Shown here one piece after another: positions 35,051 through 45,810 of a stretch of 64,000 bases of DNA. The position numbers and the translations under genes were made by a program. The stretch comes from Rhyacophila brunnea (lineage: Eukaryota > Arthropoda > Insecta > Trichoptera > Rhyacophilidae), in contig JAGYXB010000462.1 of the NCBI GenBank assembly GCA_022495005.1, forward strand, positions 186,001-250,000, written 5' to 3'. Position 1 is the first letter of the stretch. Every line of letters begins with the position of its first letter. The notes under the pieces are model-generated. The model saw only the letters and a list, made by a program, of their open reading frames with translations. It did no database searches and was not told where the DNA came from.

Positions 35051-36751
35051 CAGTGACGTCCCGTGGGGGTAGGCAGATTGAGCGTCGCTTGGGGGCGGCA
35101 GATACTCGAAGGGCGGCAAATCGAGGAGAATCATTTGGTATTATATAGAAATAGCTACCTAAACTTAGTTATATTATAACCAGAGCTTTGGAGATGTTTT
35201 GTTCCGGATGCTTTTTTTTATTATTATCCAGTCGGTACTCGCAGCGATTTTAGTATGATGTCACCACGCTCAGCTAGAGATTTTTTTATTTTATTTTTGA
35301 CTGCTCGGTTTCGTATACAAATGCTAATAAACTTGGCGCCTATACACATTATGAATATTTTTATAAATGTAAAACATCACAAACGAATAATAAATCAGTC
35401 ATAATAATATAATGTCATTTACTCAGATTAAAGAGTTCCTTTCATAACAGTGGTAGGTATACTGCGCAAAAACCAATAATTATGTCGCGCCATAGTTATT
35501 AGAAGAAAATAATATTATATATTATAATATCAACGTTGGTAACGAAACAAGGAGAATTTATGGTAGAGATTTATAGGTAGGTAGGTACATACCGTATTTT
35601 TTAATTTATCCAAATATTTTTGCCAGTCATTCGCGAGATTTAAAAGTTGCCGGATGTACCTATTGCAAATAGATACCTATTCATAATGATTATTAATCCT
35701 TATTGACATTTGACATAATCAATTAGTATTCGTGCATATAATAGGTATTTACGTTAAGTACCAGCTAATTGTAATAAAAATGTACACTAGTAGGTATCTA
35801 CCTAGATTATATCATATTTATCGTGCTGTGAATACAATACTGTGCAATACCTTCTTTTAAGTCGTTTTTTTGTAAACATATTTTTTGCTGATAATAGTGT
35901 GGATTTGTAGTTTATTTCAATCATCAACGGTTGAATGTTGAGACCATTAATTAATAGTGTATTTATGATTAAATTTAGGTTTATATTAAAAAAAGAATGA
36001 GGAAAATTATTTTGTTTACATGTTGTAGGGTAAAATAATAGCATAGAAAAAATGGTGTGAAAATAATACATCTGCGTAGGTATTACTAAATGATGCAAAC
36101 CAATGTGTCAGACATATTAACCAAATGGAATCTCAGACTCTGGTGATTTGGGTAAGTGTCTAACTAATATTATATTTATTCGCTTATTTATTTATTGATA
36201 TCTAAATTAGATTTTGTATGTTTCAGCTTAGTGGTAGGTGTATATTTTATTAGTAATGTATCCAAACCATGGCCCCCACAAGGGGGGGCTGACAGGGCTC
36301 TAACCTGGGGCTCGGGCTCGATAAGTGAGATAAACACTTATCACAAATTTGCTCTAATAGCAAAAAATTCGCCTGCGGCGCTATTTTCCTTCAATAATGA
36401 TATTATTTAAAATTATGTGGTTACACAATACAATTTATAATTGTGTAGCGATACTCAAAAACTCCACAATTCAAGTGTATGTATTAAAATATACAAAAAA
36501 ACACTAAATATACACATCAATTTTAACGCGTACACCATTTGGAAAACATTACTATAGAGCGTCACACTGCTTTTAACCTTAGCGATAGGTAGGGGGGGGC
36601 AAAGATCCTAACATGGGGCCCGCTTCAGGATGAGGGGGCCATGCTTCATACAACACATTTCTTCGATATTGGAGTAATGAAAGGATGATAAAAAAATGGG
36701 CCGGCATTTTGACGCTGCCTAGGGGCGGCATTTTGTCTAGGGACGTCACTG
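35051..36751. mobile_element. Non-autonomous hAT element with 8-bp target duplication
   Basis: The ends are CAGTGACGTCCC (35051) and its exact complement GGGACGTCACTG (ending 36751). The flanking 8 bp ATAACTCC is identical on both sides (35043-35050, 36752-36759). 8-bp duplications and CAGTG ends define the hAT superfamily. Subterminal 'gggcggca' repeats occur at both ends. At 1701 bp it has no transposase, so it would depend on another copy. It carries a nested 376-bp element (36268-36643). Confidence 0.9.
36268..36643 (-). mobile_element. Small CATGGCC-ended element nested in the hAT element
   Basis: Starts 'catggcccccacaag' and ends 'gatgagggggccatg' (inverted ends of about 10 bp). It is the reverse-orientation relative of the insertion at 53595-54004: both carry 'tgacagggctctaacctgggg'-like and 'gatctttg...ccccccctacctatc'-like ends and a shared middle. 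No ORF. Confidence 0.7.
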
Positions 36752-37492
36752 ATAACTCCAACCGATTTAACTTAAATAAAATAATAATTACTATTTATAC
36801 TAGTTTTCATATTTTAAAACAATCATATTCAATAAATTACTACCTTTAAGTAGTTTTAGTACCTACTTAGAGTAGGTACTAAATTTTTCAAAACCAATTG
36901 ATATTTTGTTCTACCTACCGGATACCAAAATGTTAATCCCTTCTTATATACATTATTTACCTCGATTCTAGACAACAATAAATGCTTCGTAAACTGACCA
37001 TTATCATACATCTTTTTCGGTAAAATTTTATTGTAAATAACAGATAAAATAAGTTTTCAAAAAACCCGGTCTAATACCCTTTTAGGTGACCGACGTGCAA
37101 TAATAATTTATAATCCACAGAACTCGTTTTTGAGAAATATTCAATGTACAAAGTAATAATAATATATACCCTTTTATATTATTGCAAACATACTATTAAC
37201 ACGTAGGACGTATCTTTTTATCTTTAACCGAAGTCATATTATTATTACAACGAACTTAAGCCGTTTCCAATGTCCCAATTAATTAGTAAGCCTTTCAGAA
37301 ATTCTCACAATTTCAAAGTGTAATAAAAATGCCTTTTTTCACTTTCTTGTCATAAATATTATTCCATAATTAGTAAGTATTTAACTAAAAGCATAATAAA
37401 ATAAACTCTCTTGTATTTGCTAGCTAGATAAGTCCTTTTTTTAAATAATAAAATATTTTGAAATTTAAACATAACAATACTGACTAGTTGTT

Positions 37493-37496
<4 letters not shown>

Positions 37497-37523
<27 letters not shown>
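37497..37523 (-). repeat. (TAAA)n retrotransposon tail
   Basis: About seven TTTA units on the plus strand at the 3' end of the Jockey-type element; short tandem tails are usual at this position. Confidence 0.75.
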
Positions 37524-37524
<1 letters not shown>

Positions 37525-37686
37525 TAAAAAAGAGTATTACGGCATTACAGCTTTTGGCCAATGCGCCATAATACATAATACATACAAATATATAAAAATA
37601 TCTTAATTACAAATAACAACTAATATGACAAGAAAGTGGAAAAGACAGCATGTGTAAATATTAAAGAAATATGATAATATATACAA

Positions 37687-39567
37687 TTATAAATTTATCC
37701 TATTTAAAACGTCTACAAACATTATATAATTAATAAAAAACAAATCAACCTTTATGGTGCCATCAAATAAGCTAATTGCACGATACACAGCATCATGAAA
37801 CATAACATCTGTCCTGCGACGAGGTATCTTGAAGACCGTGGAGCTGCGAGTGATATTGGTGGGAACATGAAAATTAATATTTGCCAGTATATGCGGATTG
37901 TAAATGAACCCACGAAGAAGTAAAAAGAAATGCTTTAAAAGAACAATCACTCTTCGGGTAGACAGGGATTGCATTGATAGCATACCCAGAAGAAAACGAG
38001 TCGGGAAATTCATTTTATTGTCATTATCATAAGGAAAGAACCCGTATGTTCTTAAGTAGAGAAATCTAAGAAATCTATTGTGGACTCGATCCAGCTTAAT
38101 TGTGTGCATGAACCTATTAGGACTCCAAATAATGCTGGCATATTCAAGAATACTCAACACAAATGATACGTATAATGTACGTAGCACTCGGACGTTTTCG
38201 AATGATTTTGAAACCCTCATAACAAAACCAAGCATTTTGCTAGATCTAGTACTGATGTTAAGAATATGCTGATTGAAAGTGAACTTTGTATCATACAATA
38301 CTCCCAAATCTTTTATCTCCGTTACCCTACTCAATATTATACCAGACAATGTGTATGGGAACAATAAGGTGTGCCTTGAACGATTGAATGAAATAATATT
38401 ACATTTGGAGGTAGCGAATTCAAGTTTATTTAAGATAGACCATTGCGAGATAGCATCTAGGTCAGACTGCAACATCGCACAGCATAATGGGGTTTCAATA
38501 GTTCGAAAAAGTTTAAGATCATCTGCGAATAGCAAACAAGAAGAATTGGTTATAACTTTGACAATATCATCAAAAAATATTAAAAACAAAATTGGGCCAA
38601 GATTTGAACCTTGAGGAACGCCAGAGTTTGTTCTAAAAATCCGCGATTCATTCCCATGGTAATCAACAAATTGACGGCGATTTTTCAAATAAGAAGCAAA
38701 AAAACATATTATACTATATGACGCGCCAAATGTACAAAGCTTTTGTAATAAAATATCGTGATCAACACGATCAAATGCCTTGGAAATATCTGTGTACACA
38801 GAATCAACTTGAATTGACTTATCCATAGAATTTGAAATAAAATTATTATACACTATAAGATTTGTTATTGTGGACCGCCTAAGTCGAAAACCATGCTGCG
38901 AATCGGAGAGGCGAGAGTCTATTTGACGGTTGATGTTTATATGTAATATCGATTCAAATAATTTACATGGAGCCGAAAGAACTGCTATTGGCCTATAGTT
39001 AGAGATCTCTGATCTAGATCCCTTTTTATGAAGCGGCCTTAGGCGGGTTATTTTCCATGCATCAGGAAAAGTGCTGGATGCTATGATTAAATTAAATATA
39101 TGTTTAAGCGGAAAGGATATATGTTCGTAACAGCCCTTAACCACATAAGGTGGCAAGCCATCTGGACCAAATGAACTTTTGGGAGACAAATTTGAAAACC
39201 CATATTCCATATCTTTCTCGTCAAAAGCTGAGATTTGAATATCTTGCGTTGCAGACGAAGGACCAGCAGAATCGGGGTCAAGTAGCGGTTCTATTGAGCT
39301 ATAAAGTGATTCAAAATGCTTAGCAAATGCATCAGATATAACATGGTTATCTATAGGATCATTATTCAACGTCATCATGGCATTGTCTTTTGTAGTACTA
39401 CTGGAACTAAGCGAATGAATATATTTCCAAAAACAATTAGGATCTGAGACAATATTTCGACCAATCGACGTTAGATATGATTTGTGAGCCGAAGAGATGT
39501 CACACTTCAATGAGTTTCTAAGACAGGAAAATTTACTATAATCTGCAGTCCGTCTATGTTTTTCCAC
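37687..39567 (-). pseudogene. Jockey-type reverse transcriptase part of ORF2
   Basis: 626 open codons. Motifs: SSFGPDGLPPYVVK (about 130-143), LRPLHKKG and NYRPIAVLS (about 176-198), QHGFRLRRST (about 224-233), DISKAFDRVDH (catalytic Asp 260), SGVPQGSNLGPILF (about 315-328), LLFADDLKLF (Asp 349/350), LGVLYDTKF. Full-length for the family through the thumb and C-terminal domain. It copies the element's RNA at the nicked target. Frame is shifted by one base relative to the endonuclease. Confidence 0.85.
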
Positions 39568-40555
39568 AGTGCATGATAATATGCCTTTGACCTTAGATTA
39601 TAAATAATTTCTGGCGTAAACCACTTAGGATATGAGTACTTCGGTAGATGAACGAGCCGGCGAGGGAAACAGGAGTCCAGACTATTATAAAATTTATTAT
39701 AAAAAATAGCTAATGCCGTGTTTACATCAATTTGTTCATATAAAGAGGTCCAATCTGTAGTACTCAAAGAATTATACAGCGCTAAAAAATTTCCATTTGA
39801 AAAATTCCATTGCGGATTATGCCTATTCAGTGGAGGAATCGACGAATCATTTCTGTGCGATACATGCTTAAAAGATAAAATTGTGCAAGTAGAGGGATGA
39901 TAGACATCTTCAGGAACGAGAGGCTCATCACACGCGCTGACCACCGTGCAACCAACGTTAGATAGCACCAAATCAAGCGTCCGACCGAGACTATTTTTCA
40001 CAGAAGAAAATTGTTTTAAATTAAATAAATTATTAAAGCTGGTATAATCAGATTCAATTATACCAGCGGAATACAAATTAAAATCTCCCAAAATAATTAG
40101 TTTTTTGTTGGGCAGTACCAAATTTTCTATTATGTGAAAAAAGTCACTGTATGTAGTCGCTGAGCTGCCGGGAGGGAAGTATACAGCGGCCAAGTACAGT
40201 GAACAAAAGTTAAAATTAACTTTACACAAATTAAAATCAAAATCATATTCAGTTAAATTTGATCTGGTTGGATATAAAGTTTGTGTGGATAATGCTACCC
40301 CATTTCTAATTGCCAGCAAAACGCCCCCACCTCGTCTACCATTTCGACGGTCTGTTCTATGCACAGAATATTCACTTCCGAACAGCTCATTGGCCGATAT
40401 GGTGTCGTCGAGCCATGTTTCGCTTAGAGCAATTATCGATGGTCGGGCACACAATATACCCTCTTTAAATGTATTTACTTTAGTTTTTAGGCCTCTTACA
40501 TTTTGATAATAAATCTCGCATGACCGAGGTGCGGAAGTTGTTGAATGATGCTTAT
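39507..40555 (-). pseudogene. Jockey-type endonuclease part of ORF2
   Basis: The frame is open from about 40555, before the first possible start codon at 40454. APE-type endonuclease motifs in order: YYQNVRGLK (catalytic Asn), ALSETWLDD (Glu), GGGVLLAI, VYFPPGSS, ILGDFNLYS (Asp/Asn), LDLVLSN, and a C-terminal DVYHPSTC region where the usual SDHxP is expected. It makes the nick that primes reverse transcription. The frame ends through a one-base loss in an A-run near 39560, within a stretch that should run on into the RT domain. Confidence 0.8.
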
Positions 40556-40565
40556 TATAAGCGAG

Positions 40566-42110
40566 TCATGCTGAGGATGGGTGAGGGATTTCAATTGAGT
40601 AGTCCGTCATTGATCGCTCCCTCTGCTCCGCATACAGGCGAGCCGGACATGTTGCACTATGGGTCGGGTGGTCATATGGCCGCTTGTGACGGCGGCAGGC
40701 AACGCATTTTGGTGAAGCTTCCTTCACGGGGCAGTCCGCACGGTCGTGGCCTGGTTCGGCACAGTAAGAACAGGTGACGTCTTTTGCCGAGCATGATTTG
40801 GCCATGTGCCCATATAAGTGGCATTTATTGCACTTGGTTACCCCTAGATAGTTCTGGAGTGGGAAAGAGTCCCACCCCATGTACAGTCTGTCATCTGCAA
40901 TGAGAGCAGACCACACCGCGGCAGGTACATACGTGATATAATGGCATCTGCCAGTCCTGGGACCCGCCTTGTGGCTGAGGCGTACGGCCTGGTAGGCCTC
41001 CTCAGATAGACCCGTTTGCTCTCTTGTAGAGTTGTAAATTGCCTCCCGAAGCTGGGGTTCTGTAGTGGAAGCCGGCATATTAAAAATAATAATGCGAGGC
41101 TGCTTTTTTCCTGCAAGTTTAACACTCAGAGCAGTCTCTGAGGTCTCCAGAGCGCTGACGAGACGCTTGGCCTCGTCCTCAGAGCGGGGGTGTACGATAA
41201 CACCTCCGTTTCTGACGTTTCTAATTTCCGTTATTTGTACCCCAATATCCCTGGGGTTAAGGGACTTCTTGATGAGCTCTCTTGTCGTTTCCGATCGTTT
41301 TTCTCCTTCTCCCGTAGGGAAAAAGAGGACTCCAGGCCTTGGTGCTAGCGGCAACAGCGAAGGAAATGCTGACCCGGTGACAGCAGGTGCCGTGAATGGC
41401 GCCGCTGCCGGACGCTGCCGCCTTCCTAACGCAGTAGCCCAGGTGGTATCAATAGTAGGGGCAGTGATGGTAGGCTCCTTATTGATTTGTAATGTGGCAG
41501 TTTTGAGAGTTTTCGTCTGCTCTCTTAAATCAGCAATGGCCAGGTTTTGATTTTCAATGCTTAATTGCTTATCACGAAGTTGAATCTGCAGGCCCTTAAT
41601 CTCGCATTCCTGCGCTACGACTTTTATCTCCAGCTTGGCCATGCACAAATTCTGCCTTCCAACAGCCTCGGAAAGGCTTAGTAGGGCATTATGTAGCTTA
41701 TCTTTAGAGTCAGCCCTAAGGGAGGAGTGCACTTCATGTAAGCACGTTTGTATGTCATCATAGATGACATTATTTTCAGGCTCGGTTGTGGTGTCCGATA
41801 CTGCTGAATCTATAACGACGTTGCAGTCGCTTTCGACATCCGACGTACTCGGAGGTGCAGGCTGGTGGCTTCTTTGTTTGGTTTTCTTTTGCTTTGGCTC
41901 TCTTTCTCCATCTTCAGCAGTAGAGGCCTTATCTTGTTGTGATTTGGGGCTCTTCGGCGAGCGTTCCTTTTTTGACCGCTCGCGTACGCGTGTTCCGATT
42001 CCTGAAGCAGTTTTTGCAGGGCTTGGAATGTCCGGTAGCGATTCCCCACGAGGAGGGGCCCATGATTTAAATGTCTGAACGGTTGCTACCTTAGGATTTT
42101 GCAAGATCAC
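40566..42110 (-). CDS. R1-type retrotransposon ORF1 (gag-like, zinc knuckles)
   Basis: 514 open codons. N-terminal Lys/Ser/Pro-rich part, a coiled-coil-prone helix (about 150-205), the RPGVLFFPTGEGEKR and GGVIVHPRSEDEAKRL blocks, an RRM-like region, then three Cys/His knuckles: CNKCHLYGHMAKSC (about 427-440), CSYCAEPGHDRADC (447-460) and CVAC...HSATC (469-488). Such proteins bind the element's RNA. The frame opens after a stop with no early ATG, so the true N-terminus is uncertain. It is well preserved, unlike the R1 scraps elsewhere. Downstream, where an R1 ORF2 is expected, Jockey-type ORF2 follows. Confidence 0.8.
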   Translation of the reverse strand: MILQNPKVATVQTFKSWAPPRGESLPDIPSPAKTASGIGTRVRERSKKERSPKSPKSQQDKASTAEDGEREPKQKKTKQRSHQPAPPSTSDVESDCNVVIDSAVSDTTTEPENNVIYDDIQTCLHEVHSSLRADSKDKLHNALLSLSEAVGRQNLCMAKLEIKVVAQECEIKGLQIQLRDKQLSIENQNLAIADLREQTKTLKTATLQINKEPTITAPTIDTTWATALGRRQRPAAAPFTAPAVTGSAFPSLLPLAPRPGVLFFPTGEGEKRSETTRELIKKSLNPRDIGVQITEIRNVRNGGVIVHPRSEDEAKRLVSALETSETALSVKLAGKKQPRIIIFNMPASTTEPQLREAIYNSTREQTGLSEEAYQAVRLSHKAGPRTGRCHYITYVPAAVWSALIADDRLYMGWDSFPLQNYLGVTKCNKCHLYGHMAKSCSAKDVTCSYCAEPGHDRADCPVKEASPKCVACRRHKRPYDHPTHSATCPARLYAEQRERSMTDYSIEIPHPSSA

Positions 42111-42533
42111 TTAGTTTTACCGGAGTGTAGGTCATTATAACTAAACACAAAGTACGATATTAAATTGTTGCCTTAATCCATAATAATAATAAGAAATTAC
42201 AAAATTACAATATTAAACTATCCCGTTTATTTATTAACTACAAAATCGTTATTATTAATAATTATTATAAATATAAGATGAACTAAATCGAAACAATTTG
42301 TACAACGTTAACAAATTTTTATGAAACACCAAATTTAATTACTAGCTTAACACTAATTTAACGATTTATAATGATCTTTTATGAGCGAAATAACTAATTA
42401 AGCAAAGCAATTATTTGTAATTAGACGGCGACATAAATTTATTGAAAACACGTCTGTTCACGCCGAAGACTAATTTAATCGAAATGTGTCATGCTGTACT
42501 GAACATAAAATAATGTTTTGAAGTTAAAATATA
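42111..42533. other. AT-rich repeat flank, no gene
   Basis: Upstream side of the retrotransposon pair; 42490-42530 belongs to the long AT-rich repeat unit. Confidence 0.4.
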
Positions 42534-43695
42534 ATATTTAAGGTCTAGGCTTAAGCATCGGCCTATAACATCGTGAGTCCCGAGTTCAAATTATGGGTCT
42601 GAAAAATAGATAAATATGGTTTTTCAATTTGTACTTGGAGTCAGAGTATGTACCTAATAGGTTGAGCAAGTGGCTGAGATCCATTTCTCGTAAAAACAAA
42701 ACCTGTTTATATAAACCTCCAATCTGTGGGAGACCATATTATAATTATGATCTCATTAGGATCAAACATGATCGGATATTTTAGGTGGGTACGTTTTTAA
42801 TTGCAAAACGATTTGTTTTAATGTGAGTGTGATAAGTAGTAATATTTAATTAAATATGTCATTTTCTGCTGAGTATTTATTTAAATTAAGTTTATTTATA
42901 ATTACAAACTAGTTTTTACTCATCTAAATAATTGAAACAGTGAATTATTATAATGATATATCCATATCGTTTTCTATTAGATATTTGTTTTATATCAAAT
43001 AATATAATAATTTCAAATCTAAACATGACCTACAACATTGTTTTTTGGGTAATTAGAGTAAATAGCCGAAAATAGTTGAAGAAAGCATGTGGATGTCTTT
43101 ATTTTGCGGTGTATTGAAATTGGCTGATGAATCAAAATTAATATTTAAACACTATTACTGAGTAGTTTTTTTAAGTACCTACTTATATTAGTACAAAATA
43201 ATTCTTTTCTATTTTGTTTGTTTTTTATTCAATAATATAATATTTTCACATTCCAACACAATTCTAGTGAGTAGCTTTTTAACTAAAAATGCATTTACCT
43301 ACTGCAAATTCCAATATTTTCCGAAGATAAACCAATATATTTTTCGAAACTAATGTGATACGTCAATATAAACCATGCCGTATATTTGGATCTCCGTTAA
43401 AGACTGTTATCGCAAGTATAATGACCTTCTTATTCGTAAAATAAAACGCAGTACACTTTTTTTATTGATATATGACTATACTCCTCGGATATTTATGTGA
43501 ACACAAATTTGGTCGATGCGATATGTAGATATAGAGCGCCATTGTCAAAAACCTAACTTTGTCAATTTTTATGCTAGAGACCTGAAATTTTTACAGCACA
43601 TGCACAAAAAATATGATATTATAAAAAGCTAATAAAATTTAAAACGCTATTTTTAGACTTATAATGGTTTTTCTAGGGCACATCGATATATATAT
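42480..43695 (+). repeat. Long AT-rich direct repeat, copy 1
   Basis: Matches 44830-45810 in the same order: 'gtagtaatatttaattaaa', 'gatacgtcaatataaac', 'cttcttattcgtaaaataaaacgcagt', 'tttggtcgatgc.atatgtagatatagagc', 'gacttataatggtttttctagg'. It ends with the 38-bp terminus shared (inverted) with 24165 and 25300. Interrupted by the SINE. Confidence 0.75.
42543..42775 (+). mobile_element. tRNA-derived SINE with 9-bp target duplication
   Basis: Head 'gcatcggcctataacatcg' (degraded A box), 'gagttcaaatt' (degraded B box), body shared with 18781-18992 ('ggagtcagagtatgtaccta', 'caagtggctgagatcc', 'aaacctccaatctgtggg'). Flanked by ATATTTAAG (42534) and ATATTTTAG (42776), one mismatch. The homologous unit at about 44880 lacks it ('ataatattttaggtagg'), giving an empty site. 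Confidence 0.8.
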
Positions 43696-44829
43696 CATGA
43701 AATATCAGTATATTTATTAATTGAGCTCAGTTACGTTAGTTAATATGAGATTTTATGATATGTATTATTTATTGAAAAGGTTGAAATAAATGTGTCAACG
43801 TTCACAAATTTAAATAATCAAATTTATTTTGTTGGTGTGGATTTGCATTTTTTTCTAAACTGGACGACTGATGAAAAAATGAAATAATTCGAATTCAAGT
43901 AGTATTTTCTTGAAATGTTATATTGTTATTTAATCGATTGTGTAAAGTTTTATTACAAACTTCTTCAAAGAAACACAGTTTACTATATCAGTTGTCCATT
44001 CAGAACTATTTTTTATTTATTTTGATCGTTTTACAATAATAATAATTAGGTAGTTACTATTTAAAGTAGTTTTCATAATTTATAAAAATCATAGTCAATA
44101 GAAGAATAACAGGTAAGTATATGAATTTAAGTACTTACCATTACTAGACTTTTATAGTATTATTTACATTTAACACTGTATATTTGAACAAATATAACTA
44201 ACATCAAAAATTATGTCACTACTCACCAATACTAAGATTATAATATTATGTCTTTAATTAGTTAAGTTAAGTTAAAAATTCTCAATCACCAGTCGATGGG
44301 TTAGTTTTCAGAATACCTACACATCATTTTGTTTACTAACTTCATCCCTTCTCCAAAATATATTTATTTGGATAAGCATAAAATGCTTTAGCAATTACTG
44401 ACCATTAAAATTTTATTTTTCATTCAAATTGTGTTACAAACAATGGGTAACTACATGTCTTCAAAAATTACTGCCGCCTAATCCTTTTTAGCGAACGGCA
44501 TGTAATACAATAATATAATCCCTTGGGTAATTTTTATCTTCGAGAAATATTCAAAATACACTAAATAAATACCTAATGTGTACCCTTTTATATTTTCAAA
44601 AATACCAAGAACACGTAGACGCACGTGTTTGTGATATTTAGCCAAAGTCTCATCATTATCATAATATTTCCAAACAAGCCATTTATAAATTCAATTTCAA
44701 AGTGCAATGAAAAGGATTGTTTAACTTGGTTGGATCATAAAAAAATAGTTAGCAAGTAGTAATGTTTTCAAACTGAAACAAGATAATAGTGATTTTTTAT
44801 TATCTTTGTGCAAGATTAATTTAATAAAA
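43696..44829 (+). repeat. AT-rich unit matching 34830-37480
   Basis: Shares 'gagctcagttacgttagttaat', 'gagaaatattcaaaatacac', 'tacccttttatatt' and 'aacacgtag' in order with the uninterrupted parts of 34830-37480. No gene. Confidence 0.55.
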
Positions 44830-45810
44830 ATATGTAATGTCATTTTTTACTAATGATAAAATAATATTTTTAAGTTAAAACATAATATTTTAGGTAGGTA
44901 CCTTTTTAGGTGCAAAATATTTGTTTTTACAGTGATAGTAATATTTAATTAAACTATGTCTTTTTCTACTGGGTATTTATGTTAATTTAATTTATATAAC
45001 TGAATATTACAATCTACTTTTTAGTTAAGTAAGTAACTGCAAAGTAATTTAATATAATTATAAATAAATAACGTTTTCAGCTGGATATTTGTTTTCTATT
45101 AAATAATATAATATTTTCAAATTTAAACTTTACTTCATTGTTTTTTTGGGTATCTATGTGGGACAGTAATCAACCGAAAAGAATTCGAGAGAGCTTGAAG
45201 AGGTCTTTATCATGCAGTGAATTTAAATAAGCGAATCAAAATTATTTTACTTCAAATTTTAAGATAATATTAATTACTGAGTAGTTTTTTTAGCTATGTA
45301 AGTGAAAATTAATTCGGTTTCTTTTCAGTATTTGTTTTATATTAAATAATATAATATTTTGTCATTCTGACAATAAGATTGACTAACTTTTAAACTAATA
45401 ATGCAAATACTTACTGCAAATACCAATATTTTTTGGAGATAAACCAATATGTTTTTTTTTTTAATTAATGTGATACGTCAATATAAACTATGCCATATAT
45501 TTAGATCTCCGTAAAAGAATGTTATGGCAAGTATAACGACCTTCTTATTCGTAAAATAAAACGCAGTGCACTTTTGTTATCGAGGTATGACTATAAATAC
45601 TCCTCGGATATTTCTGTGAACACAAATTTGGTCGATGCAATATGTAGATATAGAGCACCATTGTCAAAAACCTAACTTCGTCAATTTTTATGCTAGAGAC
45701 CTGAATTTTTTACAGGACAAGCATAAAAAATGAAATATTATAAAAAGCGAATAAAACTTAAAACGCTATTTTCAGACTTACAATGGTTTCTCTAGGGCCC
45801 ATCGATATGT
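44830..45810 (+). repeat. Long AT-rich direct repeat, copy 2
   Basis: Direct repeat of 42480-43695, lacking the SINE. It ends 'ctctagggcccatcgatat' exactly where the hAT transposase fragment is cut off. Confidence 0.75.

Larger units (their letters stand above)
34440..37490 (+). repeat. Long AT-rich diverged repeat unit
   Basis: 34440-34830 matches 24880-25260 ('gaactgttcatcagcagaaatcaaa', 'ttgtcagtacctaccttctatt'); 34830-35040 and 36760-37480 match 43690-44840 ('gaactcagttacgttaattaat', 'gagaaatattcaatgtac', 'ataccc ttttatatt', 'aacacgtag'). It was later interrupted by the hAT element at 35051-36751. No coding capacity seen. Confidence 0.6.
37490..40560 (-). mobile_element. Jockey-type non-LTR retrotransposon, ORF2 nearly complete
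   Basis: Endonuclease, RT and 3' UTR on the minus strand, ending in a (TAAA)n tail (TTTA repeats at 37497-37523 on the plus strand). The coding part is complete from the first endonuclease motif (IYYQNVRGLKTK, about 40510) and is broken only by one frameshift, so this is a young copy. Its 5' side joins an R1-type ORF1 at about 40560 with no Jockey ORF1 in between. Confidence 0.85.
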
